In this document: positions 14,227 to 27,000 of the stretch, piece after piece
Numbering within the stretch: position 1 is the stretch's first letter
Layout of the letters: every line of letters begins with the position of its first letter
Assembly (NCBI RefSeq): GCF_040954835.1
Contig: NC_090712.1
Location: 9,884,784-9,948,783 of the forward strand
Origin: Lepisosteus oculatus
Taxonomy: Eukaryota; Chordata; Actinopteri; Semionotiformes; Lepisosteidae
Direction: 5' to 3'
DNA: 64,000 bases
Translations under genes and position numbers: made by a program
The notes under the pieces: generated by a model
What the model saw: the letters and a program-made list of their open reading frames with translations, nothing else
Database searches by the model: none
What the model was told of the DNA's origin: nothing

Positions 14227-16518
14227 TCACAGATCTATTTTCTCAGGAATAACGATAGCAGCACTGGAAGAGGGCTTCCTCTCGGGATTTCCCGGTGTTC
14301 CCGTGAACACGGACTCGAACACATCCTCGGGGTTTGAAAGGGTCTCTGGCGCTGCCGCCGCTGCCCCAGCTGCCCCAGCTGCCCCAGCTCCCAGTGCTTG
14401 TTGTGTGCTGGCCGACCCTGGCTGCTGCTCTGCAATTCTCTCCAGTTCTGCTTGCTTCCTGCCTCTCCTTTTGCCGAGAATTTTAACGTAGTTGGCTGGG
14501 ACGAGTCCTGTACCCTGACCATCCAAACTGGCCAAAAGCCATCCCCGTACCCTAGGCTGTTGTTCTGCCAGGAATAAAAACACTATAATTAATGTTTGTG
14601 GAAAAGTATGTGCGCAACAAACAAATGAGACAGCAGTCATGTCCCTCTTAAAACCATGCCAACGTTCTGCAGCATATCTTTAAAAGTCTATAAAACTGGG
14701 ACTTAATTATGCAGAATCGCACTTTGGACATGGGAATGTAATTTAAAATAAATGGATCACATCCTTACCCTTAGGTGCCAAGTTCAACATATCCCCGGCA
14801 CGAATAGAAATTTCTTCCTCCGAGGCAGCTGTGAAGTCATATTCTGCCCTTGCCACCACGTGGTCATCGTCGCCATTTGCCCAGTTTGTGGATGCTTTGG
14901 GTTCAAACAATTATGGTTAAAAGCGATTATACTCAACTATAACAGACACTATAATATACACTTAAACTCTGCTGTATCAGACATACTTTCAGACAATAGT
15001 TTTAAACAGACCAACACTGTACTGACAGTAAGTAGCAAATGAAGATCACTGCTGTTGTTTTTCACCATGGAAGGGATAGGCTGTGTCTTAATATAATGGT
15101 AAACAAAACAATCAAACCCTATTTCTAATATATTCCAACCTGTGTATTTCCTTCCTGGTGAGTTTTCTTCTTCCATACATGACTATATTGTTGTCTCGAA
15201 AGGGACTCACCAGTTTCTTCTGCCCCAACAGTTGAACTCAGCAGTTTCCAAATCAGGTAAGGTCCTCCAAGGATGACAGCAAAGAAAAGGAATATAGGCC
15301 AAGACTTGACAGAGCTGGCAGCTCTGTCTTCAGCTCCAGCCTCAACCACTACGCCAGCGCTGTCCGCCCACAGGTCCTCCGCCTCGGACGCCCTGCGCAG
15401 TCCCAGCATCCTCTGCAGCCGCCTGTAGAGGTACCGCAGGGTGCGCACCAGAGCGAAGGCGGAGAAGACCTTGGTGAAGTGGACCTTCAGCCTGGAGAAG
15501 TGGTTTGCCACATCCAAGACTGCCCGGAAGCTGTTGTAGACGGCGGAGAACGTGGCATCCATCATCATGCTGACGGAGGAGAAGGCGTGGACGATGCTCT
15601 CGATGGACTGGAAGGCCCCCCGGCTGCTCTCCTCTGCCTGCTGCACGAATCGGCTGGGTGGAGCTTCGTCCGCACGGAACCTGTTGTATCCCAGCCCACC
15701 CCCATAGCCGTAGCTGTATGGGCTGTAGCCCCCATATACTGAGCCTCCATAGGGGCTGTAGGAAGAGGAGAAGGAGCTGTATGCTGGTCGGTAGGCTGTC
15801 AGACTGTTGCCACGATCCTGCTGAGATGGTCTTGGGGGAACGGGAGGTGGAACTCTGGTCAGGACAGGAGGGCCCGGTCTTGACAGGCCAGTGGACCCAA
15901 ATTCCGTTGACCTGTTCATTGAAAGCAGGCCCCATTTAGGTTTACACACGCGCGTAGATTAAAATACCTCAGCAAACATGTCATATTTGTCGATCTTCGC
16001 TTGCATTGTATGCTGCACAGAACGCATCTCATTCTTTTCTGCTCTCTGCTGAAAGCTAAACCGAACAAAAGAAAAATTGAAAGTGTTCAGAGGACTGCGG
16101 TAACTACACATCTGAGCTGAGCAAAAGTTCGTCTTCGACTTTTTAAAATCTTCCACTGTTTTTAACGTCTTTCTGGTAAAGCTAATTACACAATCGCAGC
16201 TGTTTTGACTGAACAGTAAAACTATGAATGCTTTTGCCATTTTTCAGGGATTTTTCATTGTACATAGTTGTTTAAATTTGTATTCAGATTGATGATATAA
16301 GTGATATGCGCCAGTTTGCTTATCTTTGTTATCTACATGTACATTAATAATAAGCCTGTAAAAAGTGCAGGCATCTGAAGAGCCACTGCAGGCCTAAGCA
16401 ACAATTAAACACAGCATTGCCAAAAAGACAACGTTTTTACTCACTGAAAGGCAGCTGGAGTAGAAATGGCACCTGGAATCCGTCTTTCCCAGGGTTTCGG
16501 GGGAGGCTGCGATGCCAT
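14227..16518 (-). CDS. PEX13: PEX13, peroxisomal membrane docking protein
   Basis: Four exons: 16445-16518, 15211-15911, 14769-14894 and 14227-14564, all in phase, giving 412 aa (human 403). The start MASQPPPKPWE matches the vertebrate N-terminus. Residues about 63-100 are a Tyr/Gly-rich low-complexity stretch. A conserved core follows (SRFVQQAEESSRGAFQ, SMMMDATFSAVYNSFRAVLD). A hydrophobic segment at about 229-246 (WPIFLFFAVILGGPYLIW) fits a membrane helix. Residues about 272-335 are the SH3 domain (ARAEYDF, RGWLLASLDGQGTGLVPANY). The protein sits in the peroxisomal membrane, where with PEX14 it receives cargo-loaded PEX5. The tail after the SH3 contains an Ala/Gly run unlike human. It is head-to-head with PUS10, as in human. 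Confidence 0.97.
14351..14386. repeat. 9-bp tandem repeat coding for Ala/Gly run in PEX13 tail
   Basis: Four units of gctgcccca (first unit gctgccgcc) on the plus strand, followed by a partial unit. On the coding minus strand they encode alternating Gly-Ala-Ala near residue 370. Slippage in this short repeat probably expanded the linker between the SH3 domain and the C-terminus. Confidence 0.8.
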
Positions 16519-16700
16519 CCTTTAAAATCCCCCCAAAACGGTTACCCTGTTTTCTACAGTTCCTACCCAGTTCACAGTTCAGAATCCAGCCCGTCACACT
16601 GGTCCTGTCCTAGACCTTAATAATGGATCGCAGCAAAGGACGAAGGTATTGAATTAGGATGAAAAGTATGAGCCTGAATGTGAAACTGTAATACGAGTGC
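16519..16700. promoter_or_regulatory. Putative bidirectional promoter, PEX13 / PUS10
   Basis: Lies directly upstream of the PEX13 ATG and of the still unplaced 5' UTR exon(s) of PUS10. A possible PUS10 noncoding first-exon donor is aag|gtattg near 16647. No TATA box is clear. The head-to-head arrangement is the one known in human. Confidence 0.4.
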
Positions 16701-17994
16701 GACATACACTCGAAATGTATTTCAGAGGAAAACACAACGATTTGTAATCACTAACTAAAAAATATATATATTTCTTGTCAAATACATCGATGTTTTTGTT
16801 GAATTAGATATGAACCATTTGGGCTTGATTCCTAGAACTTCGAGGTTTTGTGCTAATTCACAAGGACGTGTTTGTGCCTTAGAATTAATAATCTAATATA
16901 TTTACTTTTGTAATTTTTTTGCCTTAAATCTACACCAGGTTGGCATCTAAAGCGAGTGCTCATGCTGTAGATCTACTGTTCGGAGAACAATTAATCGTGC
17001 CTACTGACGCAGGGGACGTGGAAGAGCTCGGGGATGTGTAGAAAGCACGTACGTACGGAATGTGCTTTGTTTTCGTGCAACCTCAATTGAATGCATATAG
17101 GAAGTTTTAATTATTGAGGCTGTTCTGTTTTGTTGTAATATTCATGTGTGCTTTCTTTTATCTACAGAAATTAATGTTTCTTTGAAATAGTAGGAGTGCA
17201 ATAGCAGCAGCACGTTGGGTAATCACGCTACATTAGGACATCCTGTTTGCTGTCCAACATCAACTTGGCGACCATTAACTTTATTGTACGAACAGGACCA
17301 AAAAAAAAAACTAAGCCGAGTTAAACTTACTGAGACATTGCAGTCATTGCAATGGTCAATGTATAAATCAAATTAAAAGTGATAAAAAGTGATAAACCTT
17401 GCTATATCATTATTTTGTAAGCCAGATTGATGTATTATTTGTATACATTAAGAAAAATATAATTGTTGGTAAAGATGCGTGATGTGGATATGCTTAGGTG
17501 AATAATGTCCTGTTTCGTCCGCTAAGAATTCTGTTTACGGTTGCTTACATCATGTGCTGATGTACTGGCTGTCCTCTGTAAACCCAGTCATAGACAAAGC
17601 CGTGGACAGGTACTGAACCGAGAATAAGCAGGACTGACAAAATATTTAATAATTTTTAAGTCAGGTAAAGTCAACTGGTAATAGGTGGAAGAACGTGTTT
17701 ACAGTACATGTCAGAATGACACGACAAAGGTGGAGAGATTTTAATCATACGCAGAACGTCCAAATAAAACGGACTAGTCTAGATATTGTTAGCTAAGGTA
17801 CCTCCAGGTATAACCCAGTTGTAATTAAGATAGGAAATATGTGATAGGATGATGAAACCGTAACTTTTCAATTCAAGATCAGTAGATCTCCTGATATGTT
17901 TGGACTATGTGATGCTGTGATGGTAAGAAAAGCATTACCTGGTCTGTTTTACTCTGAAATCGACTGCATTTTCCATTCTTCCTTGTGTTTACAG
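16701..17994 (+). other. 5' noncoding interval / first intron of PUS10
   Basis: AT-rich and without a supported coding exon. It ends in a good acceptor (ccttgtgtttacag) just before the exon that carries the PUS10 start codon, which shows that PUS10 has at least one upstream noncoding exon. Confidence 0.5.
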
Positions 17995-18002
17995 TCAGAG
18001 CT

Positions 18003-21000
18003 ATGTTGCCCCTTAAGGAGAAGGACAGGACAATTGTACAGACTCTGCTGAAAGCAGGCTGTTGCCCACGTTGTGTGCTTCGATTCTGTTGTGTGGGTCT
18101 GCAGTCTGCCTACAGACAGCCATATCAGGTATTGCTGTTGCTCTTTTTTATAGTTACACTCTTGATCTTCTCAGTTTTATTCAGTTCAATCTACCATATC
18201 TTAACTTTGCAAGAACATTTTTTTGGCATTTTAATTTAAATTTAATTAGCATTTTTTGATTATTTTAGTCTAAAATAATCCTTGTTGTCAAAATGGAAAT
18301 GCCTGATCTAGATCCAAGTGCTTTTTCTTCAAGGTGCAGCTGTGTCTAGTGGCATAAAGACTTCTTATTTATTCCCTGCAGATTCTGGAGGATGAACTGC
18401 ACCGTTTTGCCAAACCAGATGAAAGTAGTAACCCTACTGCTGCAGCAGAAGAAGAGGAGGACCCCCCTTGTAAAAGAATTAAGCTGGAGGGAGCAGAGAT
18501 CAGTGTAGCTGGTGAAAAGGGAACTGTTATACCCCTGCCTGGGGACAGCTTTGACACCCAGAAAAATGAGCAAAACGTTTGTGTGGTGTGTTTGGGAGTG
18601 CTTCAGGACTTCTGTGACAAAGAGTTTGCCCAAAAAGTAAGCTCAGATATATCCTACATTCTTCTTACTGAATCTTTGTAAAATGACAAAGAACAGAAGT
18701 GTTTGGAAAAGTTGTGACAAAGCCTGTTGTGCGAAGCTTATATTTCTTTAATAAAGCAAGTCCATGATAATAAGAAACAAATCAAAAAGTTGTAATCATA
18801 TTGCTTACACTGCTCTGCAGTTTCCTGTTATGCACTTGAGATGGACGCACTGCTTCACTTTCCCCTGATAAAAGAACATCACAAGGTTAATAGACTTTAA
18901 AGAGAAAAATGAAATGATGTAGAACAGCATTTAAAAAATCACTGTTCTGTATTTGTAAGCTAAAATACGTGCTGACAATTTAAAATCATCGTGAATACAG
19001 TGAAATGTAAAGTGAAAAAGCCGAAACTGGTAGTGAAGAAAGGTGTTCAGTAGGCTCCTGTATTTTGATGCTTTTTTGTTGACCCCTCCCTCACATTATT
19101 GCTACTGATAGATGTCCCGGGCAGTGGATTCCGCTGGCTACCAGTTCAACAGTCTAGTTGTGTCAGTGTCTCTTCCACCCCAGCTCTCCGTGAGAGAGGT
19201 GAGTCCTGTCTGTCTGTGCTGCTTTGTCTAGTCATTCTCCAATCTGAGAGAGTGATCATTTTCATGCATCTCAAGGCCTGTGCAATGTCCAAGCTATAAC
19301 TACGTTCAAGAATCTAATGACAGATAAAAATCATACTTGGAGGTTTTACAGTCTGTGTTATATGTGCTGTATGTAGATGGCCAGTCCTGCCATTTTGGCA
19401 TAAAAGTTGTATTAGGGGGTTTTGTGTTGGTGGTTTTATGGGGATGCATTCCTAGGGTAGAAGTGATGTTTGCCTGTATGTGCATGAGGTGTATGAGGTT
19501 TATATCTACTGAATGGCCAGGCCGTGGTACGTGGTAGAGTTGTTATACCCTGATTCTTTGATCTCATGTGTAATAGGCACATATAGTGGTTTGTGAAGGA
19601 AACGTATCTCTTTTCTGGTATGCTGTTTTTCTGTAGGTGGGATCTCTACCAGTTGATCACAAGTCAACTGGTAGAATATGTAGTCTAATATGTTCATTCT
19701 CAAAAAGAACTCTTTGCAAACAAAAAGAGAATGAGGCCATCGCAGCTCTGTTGGGATATTAACTTGATTGATTGTGGAAAAGTGTAGGGCAAAGACGGGA
19801 TTTTGTGGACATTACATGAATGTATGATGTTACAGATTCAGCTTTGTTTTTATTTCCATATTAAATGTGTATCAGTACAGTATATTATCCAGATTACCTT
19901 TTCTTGTTCAGTTTCAAGGTTCTCCAGTAGAGAGCAGTCAGGTTCTTGAAGTCTTAGTGTGCTTTTTTTTCTGTTGTGTGGTGGAACTTGGAAACAGTGG
20001 AAAATGTGATAACACTTGTTTTGTTTTCTATTCCATTTGAAGTGTGTGGTGAAAAGGTCTATCTTCATTCATGTTAAAATAAACAAAATCATTTCAAAAT
20101 ATCTTTGTTCATTATAAAACATGAGAACTACCATTATGTCATTTTAAGAATTTAAGTGGTTTATTATTAGAAAAGTGTTGTCTTATTTTATTAAAAACAC
20201 AATAAAGGATCTTTCTCTTAAGTGGAAAAAAGTGAGCAAAATAATGAAGTAACTAAAAGATAAAAATGAACAAAAGGAAATATGACAAAATAAATGGCTA
20301 TGATCACAGAGGAGGTTAACATTACTTAAACATCCAGAAGTACAAGAGGAACATACAAAGCTTTATATGCCAAAAAGCCATTTTAGGTTTTTCTTGGACT
20401 ATATATGGATTACTTGAAGTTACCAAGCAAGCACGCTGAAAAACTTGCCAACGTGCCTCTTGGGCTGATTGCATAAAAATCAACCACTCCTTCTCCTGAA
20501 TCATGTTACAGGCAGAGGTGGTTTAGTCATGGGAACATCTTGGCTGTTGAGACATATATTCCAGAATGGAGGAAGCTCTGGATGCAACTGGGAAATTACA
20601 ATCTTGTTTTCTTAATGCACAACTCTTTAAGAAGGTGTGAGGTTAGCTGTGGAATCTATTTAAAGAGAAACCATGACAGTGCTCACATTCATTTCACTTT
20701 CCAGTAATGTGTATATTATGAATATAGCCCTTTGGATGACCATTGAAACCACATTCCTATGTGGCTGTATTGTGATCTTATGAAAAGGCAATCAGTTCTT
20801 TTAGAGAGCACTAAATGACTGCATGGGTTATCTTGGTCACTAGTAGATTTTCACTCTAATGCACTAAACTCCCCTTTTTAGAATGAGTTATTGAACTAAT
20901 ATTTGAACATATGTTCATGCTTCCTGTTGTTTTACAAAATGGAGAAGTGAAACGAGGATTGCAGAGCTATAGGTTTGGGTAATACAGTTTACCAACGCCT

Positions 21001-24000
21001 GCACATCTTTTATTTGTGTCATGATGAAGTTGAAAGCTGGTACATGATCTTGATGTGTGGGTGATCCAGATGTAGGTCCAGACTATCCCTCAGGTCTTTT
21101 CTTATATTGGTGACCTTTCATTTCATATGGGCTGCCTACACAGGCCGCCGCCGCCCACTGATTTCATGCTGAGCATCACACATAGTTTTGCAGTTTTACT
21201 TCCTTGTGGATGTAGTGTTTATGATCTAGATCTAGATCTAAGAGGCACCAATGGTCCTTTCTTGCGTGTTCTTTTATCTGAAGAGTTCACTTGTGAAATT
21301 TGAAGTTACTGGAACGGTTGCTGAACCGAGTGTTTGCAAGGAAGGAGAAAGAGTGCAGTGGGCTTGAGTCTTAGGACCTAGAATCTAAGACCTAGATTTT
21401 TTGCTCATGTTTTGGAGCAAAGCTTGCTTGTTAGAAGTGCTAGCAGTCATCTGTTAAAAACAAATTCATTATCGCTGAAAAAACAAATCTGGGAAAGCCA
21501 CCTCCCGCAAAAAATATACTTATGTGCACAACTTTAAATCGGAATTAAATATCAGACTTAAATAGCAGAAAAATCAAGTTGAGCTGCTTTCTTAAATTCA
21601 GATCCAGAAATGTAATGTTGTGACAAATCTCTTAAGTTCATATGAACCTTGCTAATAATTGGGCAATGATCTAGCACTTTACAAGAAAAATATGGGCTTA
21701 CAAGCTATTAATCCTGACAGTCTTTGATTTTATGTTTTGTTTTCTCAAATTTAGGAGCACACCTTGGACAATTTTGTTATACTGTGCTCCTCTAATTACA
21801 CGAGGTAGTGTCGTCAATGATGCACTGGCTTCTGTATTGTTGCAATACTACAGACAGGGAAAAAAACACCTGGCTCACCTCACAATGTGCTTCTAAAACT
21901 GTTCTTGCGTCTTTGTTTTTCATCTCTGGGGTGTGCCTTGCTCTTACCAGCATTCTGTATGGCTGCTAGTAAAGAAGGAAGTGGGGTAGGTAATTGCGTT
22001 ACTGCTTTTTCTTTTTCAGCATTTATCATTACTGCCTGTGTTTTCTATTTTTTTTAGAACTCACTGCTTTCTATTAGGAACAGAAACCTGGCACTGTGCC
22101 ACACACCACATGCTTGATCAAAGATTAACCTACTGTTACTTAAAATGTTGCTGTACTTTTTAGCTTCTAAGTTTTGGGATTTTACTTTGAACCAATTGTT
22201 TAGGCTGTATTCCAATTCCAAGAAGTTATGGATCATCCTCATTTAAGGTCTCTTAACCAGATTCACAGTTAATTGGCACTCTCCCTTTACCAACTGTATG
22301 CAATGATATCTTTGTATCTTCCTTTTTGCTTTACTAGAAAAGTCTACGTTACATGGTGTGGTACTCCATTTTCAATGATTTATTTGTAAAAAAAAATTAA
22401 TTGCGCATTATACGCTTTTTTAATTTCTTTGTTTAAAGAAAAGCCATATTCTGTCTTTTGGGGAAAAATGTATTCGTGGGGCCTGACAAAATGAAATTTA
22501 ATAATACCATTTCAGCTTCCTCTCAGTATGTAATTGCTTCTTGGTGGTTGGTTGGCGAGCACAGCCATTTGAGACCTTGATGTCTTTCCTGAACAGGCTG
22601 AAGGGACTTTGTCTGGGAAAGGATGACGTAATCCAGATCAAGGAGGCCTACAAGTGGCTAATCCACCCTTTAATCTCTCAAGAGCTTGGAGTACCTGTCA
22701 ACGGCAAGGCATGTGCATCATTTCCCTTCATTATGGTGCTCACAGGAGGAGTGGTTTCCTTGAAACTGTAGGGCGTGTCTGCTGCAATGACACTACTGGC
22801 TTAAGTACAAGAATTTTGTGTTGCTTTGGGCGGAGCGTGAGCAGAAATAGGAGGGAATATTCTGCTGATGTGACCTAAATGTGCAGTACACGTGAGCTCC
22901 AAGATTCAGTGTTCGATGATGTAACTCCATTGAACTGTGCCATGGGAAGTGCTGCCATTCGGGTTCTACATGAAATTGAAGTCCTGACTGTTTGGTTAGA
23001 TCCCAGGGCACTGCTCGAGAGTCGGAGCGTTTACACTGATGTCCTGGCTAAATTACAACGTTAGGTTTGCTTTATCTGGCTTCTCACGTATTTCCCCTTC
23101 ATTTAATTGATCCTCTCTTCTATTTATTGCATATTAATAAATTTAATCTGATCTGTTTTATATTGGCACTTGTGTATTGGTTGATGAAGTAGGTTCACTC
23201 CTACATGGAAAGAGATCCTTTGAGATGAAAGGCACTATATAAATTCAATTTAAATTTAAAATATTATTAGTATAAATAAGTTAAAATAATATAGATATAT
23301 GATATGTATGTATGGAATATATATATATACAGTAATACTAATGGGTACTGTATATATATTCCACAAATGGGAACATATGTATACCCCTGTTGTATTGTGT
23401 CTTGTTGATCTAATTGTAGCTGTGATGTTTTCTTCCTCAGAGCTCCTTTGAAGTGAGCATAGCCTTTATACACCCTGAGACTGATGGGGACTGCCATTTC
23501 CTGTATGTATTCAGGGCAAAAAAACAGGGTACAAATTGTGTTGCCAAGCCTTCAGGACTTTAATTGTTTGATTTAAATCATTTATGTACTTGTGAAATTA
23601 TTCTCAACACTGGAAATTTCAAATGAGAAATAAGAAAATAAGATGATATAGTGCCACTTAATGACAGTGAAGACTTTTTATACAGTATCTTTCAATATAA
23701 CTATTAATTTGTTTAAGAGGAGTTTGTTGGTAGGGTCACCTTTCTCCAGTGCAGACTCATTTGTGACAAAACTCAGCAGTTATTGTTATCTGAATAATAT
23801 CTTGATTGAATGATCTCTTTTTCATATTTTAAAGATTTAAATAGGGTGAAATATATCAGCATTGCTTTAAAACGATTTTTAAGATTATGTAACTGTAATA
23901 CTTACATATTATTCATTTTAAACCATAATTTTAATTCACCTCTTGTTTTCCTAGTGCTGCTGCGTGCTCCGACTGCTTCAAACCAGCAAAGAACAAACAA

Positions 24001-27000
24001 GTAAGGGATACACTGTGCTGGACAAAAAACGTTTTTTGAGAGATTGATTTGTATTTTTGGAAGAGGGGTTGGGCACATAAGAGTATAAAATGCAGTGCTT
24101 TTGCAACCAAAAGTACAAACGTTTCCTGTGTTTTTCTGTCATTTGAAACACTGCATTCAAAAGCCATTTTATCTTTAGTTTGAGTTCACAGAGGGTTGTT
24201 CTTTTAGTAATAAATACAAATGCTCCACTGGACTTTAAATATATTTTTCCATAAAAAAAAAACTTTGCTACTAGTTTTAAATTTTATTTAGAATGTTAAA
24301 AGGAAAAATGCATCATTTCACAATATTCATTTCAATGTTTTGTTTTGCATGTTTTCCATACAGATATATTCATATGAAAGAAAATCGCTGTAGTGATTTG
24401 TTGGAAAGACCTTACCAGAATAAAACCCCAACAAAAAACATTATTACATGAATGTAGTAACAGTGACATGCTTGAAGACAGATTACATATGAAGGAGTTT
24501 ATTTAATGTATCGCACAATCAACTTCCAGCTATAAATTACACTCCTTTCTATGAGAGGGCTATCACTGTACCATTATTCAGAAAAAAGCTTCTCTAGTTT
24601 AGTTTTATTTATCCCTTTATTCTTCTTATGTCACAGTGTTATGTATGTGCTGCATTTTTATGTCAATGTGTAAAATTATAGCTAAATGCCGGTCTGGAAA
24701 GTGTTGCAGGACAGCCACCCTCCTCTGTTGCCTTGACATGTCTCTTGTCATGATAGTTCTGTTCATTCAGCATCACACGAAATCTGAAACTCAGTAGCTG
24801 GGATGATCATCCCCTGACAAGGTTCTAATAAGCAGACACACTTTCTCATGATAGTCAGAAAAGGGAGTAAGAAAAATAACAACCAAATATTAAATTAGTG
24901 TAGCAATTGTGTGGACATTTGCATTATTCCAGTACTGTGTAAAAAAGCTTTTAAGACATGTCTTTTTAATACAGCAGTTGGTGCGTGCCTTCCTGTTCAT
25001 TGTTGTTTTTCAGTTACCTTTTTACAAAGGAATTCTCAAAAGGTACATACCAGATAAAACCATATATGTGCCTGTTATTTTTTCATCATGTTAGCTGTGA
25101 TGTAGCTGTTAGCTGCCGTGTGGTCTAATGGTTACAGACAGGAAGTTACATGTTTACAAGAAAATATTTCTTCTTAGGACCTGAAAAAAATATACCAGGT
25201 CTGTGGCACATATTGTATAAAGGTATCTGTCTGGAAATTCTACTTCTAAAACTAAATCCAATAATTTAAATTACACTTTGCACTTAACATTTAAAAATAT
25301 TTTCTTTCATGTCAGTCAGCATAAGTAATGGTGGTGGCTTATGAGGAATAATAATAAGTATATTAGTAATAATATGTTGTCACCTGTTTCTGCTTTTCTT
25401 TTGCATAGCTATCAGAATTTTACTGGTTCCATAAGATCAGCGACATTTGTAATTTATATTTTTGTAAACAAATAGTTTCTGGATTTAGTTCATTCTTCAG
25501 TAAGCATTGTATTATGTGGAGGCAGCTCATACTGGAGAAAACTGAAACCTAGCCTGTAACCTTGATGACAAACCCACTTAAAGTAAACAAGCTACAATTC
25601 GATTTCCTTTAACTTTCAGTTTAAAAAAAACCTGCTGCAGAGGAATGCATTTAGATGAAATGATGTAATATAATGTAGGCCACATCCTTCTTCTCATGAT
25701 TTGTGTGCTTCTAAGAACATGCTTGTTTTTGCCTGTTTGTTTGTCTTTGCAGTCTGTTTTCACAAGAATGGCGGTGATAAAGGCTTTGGAGAAGATAAAA
25801 GACGCGGATTTCCGCAAGTAAATTGGTTTTAAATCTTACCGTGTTGTTTCTCAGTATTGCCCCCCTCTGTTCAGAAATAAGCTGCAGAGGAATAGTCTCA
25901 GGGAGTGGCCTAAAATCAAAAGCACTGTATTAAAAAAAAGGTTTGTAGATCACAAACCCTGTCGCAGAAGTGGGGGGAAATATTTCTGAAATATTTTAAA
26001 ATTTAGAGAACCGTATATTCCACCTGGGCTAAGAGATTCAGATTTAACTCTGTCCGAATATGAAAGCAGCTGTATGTGAACAAGCTTTTTAAAAAATACC
26101 TTATTTTTACAGTGTATCTATAATTTGTAAATTATTCACGGTTTGTATAATGCATTTTCTAACATTCTTGCAGACCTATTTTAGCTATTTAAATCTAAGG
26201 TATATATACTTACATGGACGATTAGAGGAGTTATGTAGGATTAAAATAGTCATGGACATACTTAACTGACCGTCTATATATTAAATAAATGAAAGTATGC
26301 AATTTAGCTGGGCGTTTTTTCTAAAATCTGATTATTGCTGTTGTGTGAGCTTTTGTGAAATGAACAGAGATTATCTGATGGGATAAGAAATAAGATGGAT
26401 GTTTACATGTGCTCTTATTTTAACAGAATTGAAAATTTTGTTTTCAAATTGAATGTTCTGTTGTCTTTGTGTCCAGACAGTTTCCCTGTCCTCCATGCCC
26501 CCCGGTTACAAAATGTGTTGCCCAGGATATCCAGTGTCTTCATTCCCCTGTCTTTATTGCTGGTACATTGTTTTAAATTTGCTTTAAATTTGCAACAGTA
26601 TTTTTATGTTTCGGGGTTAAAAAGAATCAGAATTGATGAGTGCATTTCGAACCACAATAAAAGTCAAATGTACCTGTAACTTGTAAAACCTCCAGTTTAC
26701 ATCACCAAATAGATTAAATTTCCAAGTATACGCAGCACCTTTTTCTGTAACATACAGAACGAGGCAACAAAACCTCCGGTGAGGTGAAGCGGCCCTATTA
26801 TATTGTAAACAAGCAGGCTTCTGAATACATCTCTTTTAATCTAAAAGAAATATAGCTCTCGATTTAGAGGCGGTTTTGCCAACAAATTACGACTTACTTG
26901 TTAACTCTGCATGTAGATCACGTTAAAACATTTCTGGGGTGTAACATCTGCTGCACAACCTGGACTTCTTTGCTCGTACATCACATTACATGAGTTATTA

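Noticed and set aside
15342-15935. 197-codon open frame on the minus strand overlapping PEX13
   Set aside because: It is an alternative frame of the GC-rich PEX13 exon 2; the PEX13 frame carries all conserved motifs.
21756-21806. Alternative PUS10 exon beginning EHTLDNF after a possible acceptor
   Set aside because: It does not match the human sequence at this place; the 35-nt exon at 21951 does, and it keeps the phase.
25108-25150. tRNA-like string tgtggtctaatggttacag
   Set aside because: Only an A-box-like piece is present; no B box, anticodon arm or acceptor pairing could be found, so it is neither a tRNA gene nor a convincing SINE.
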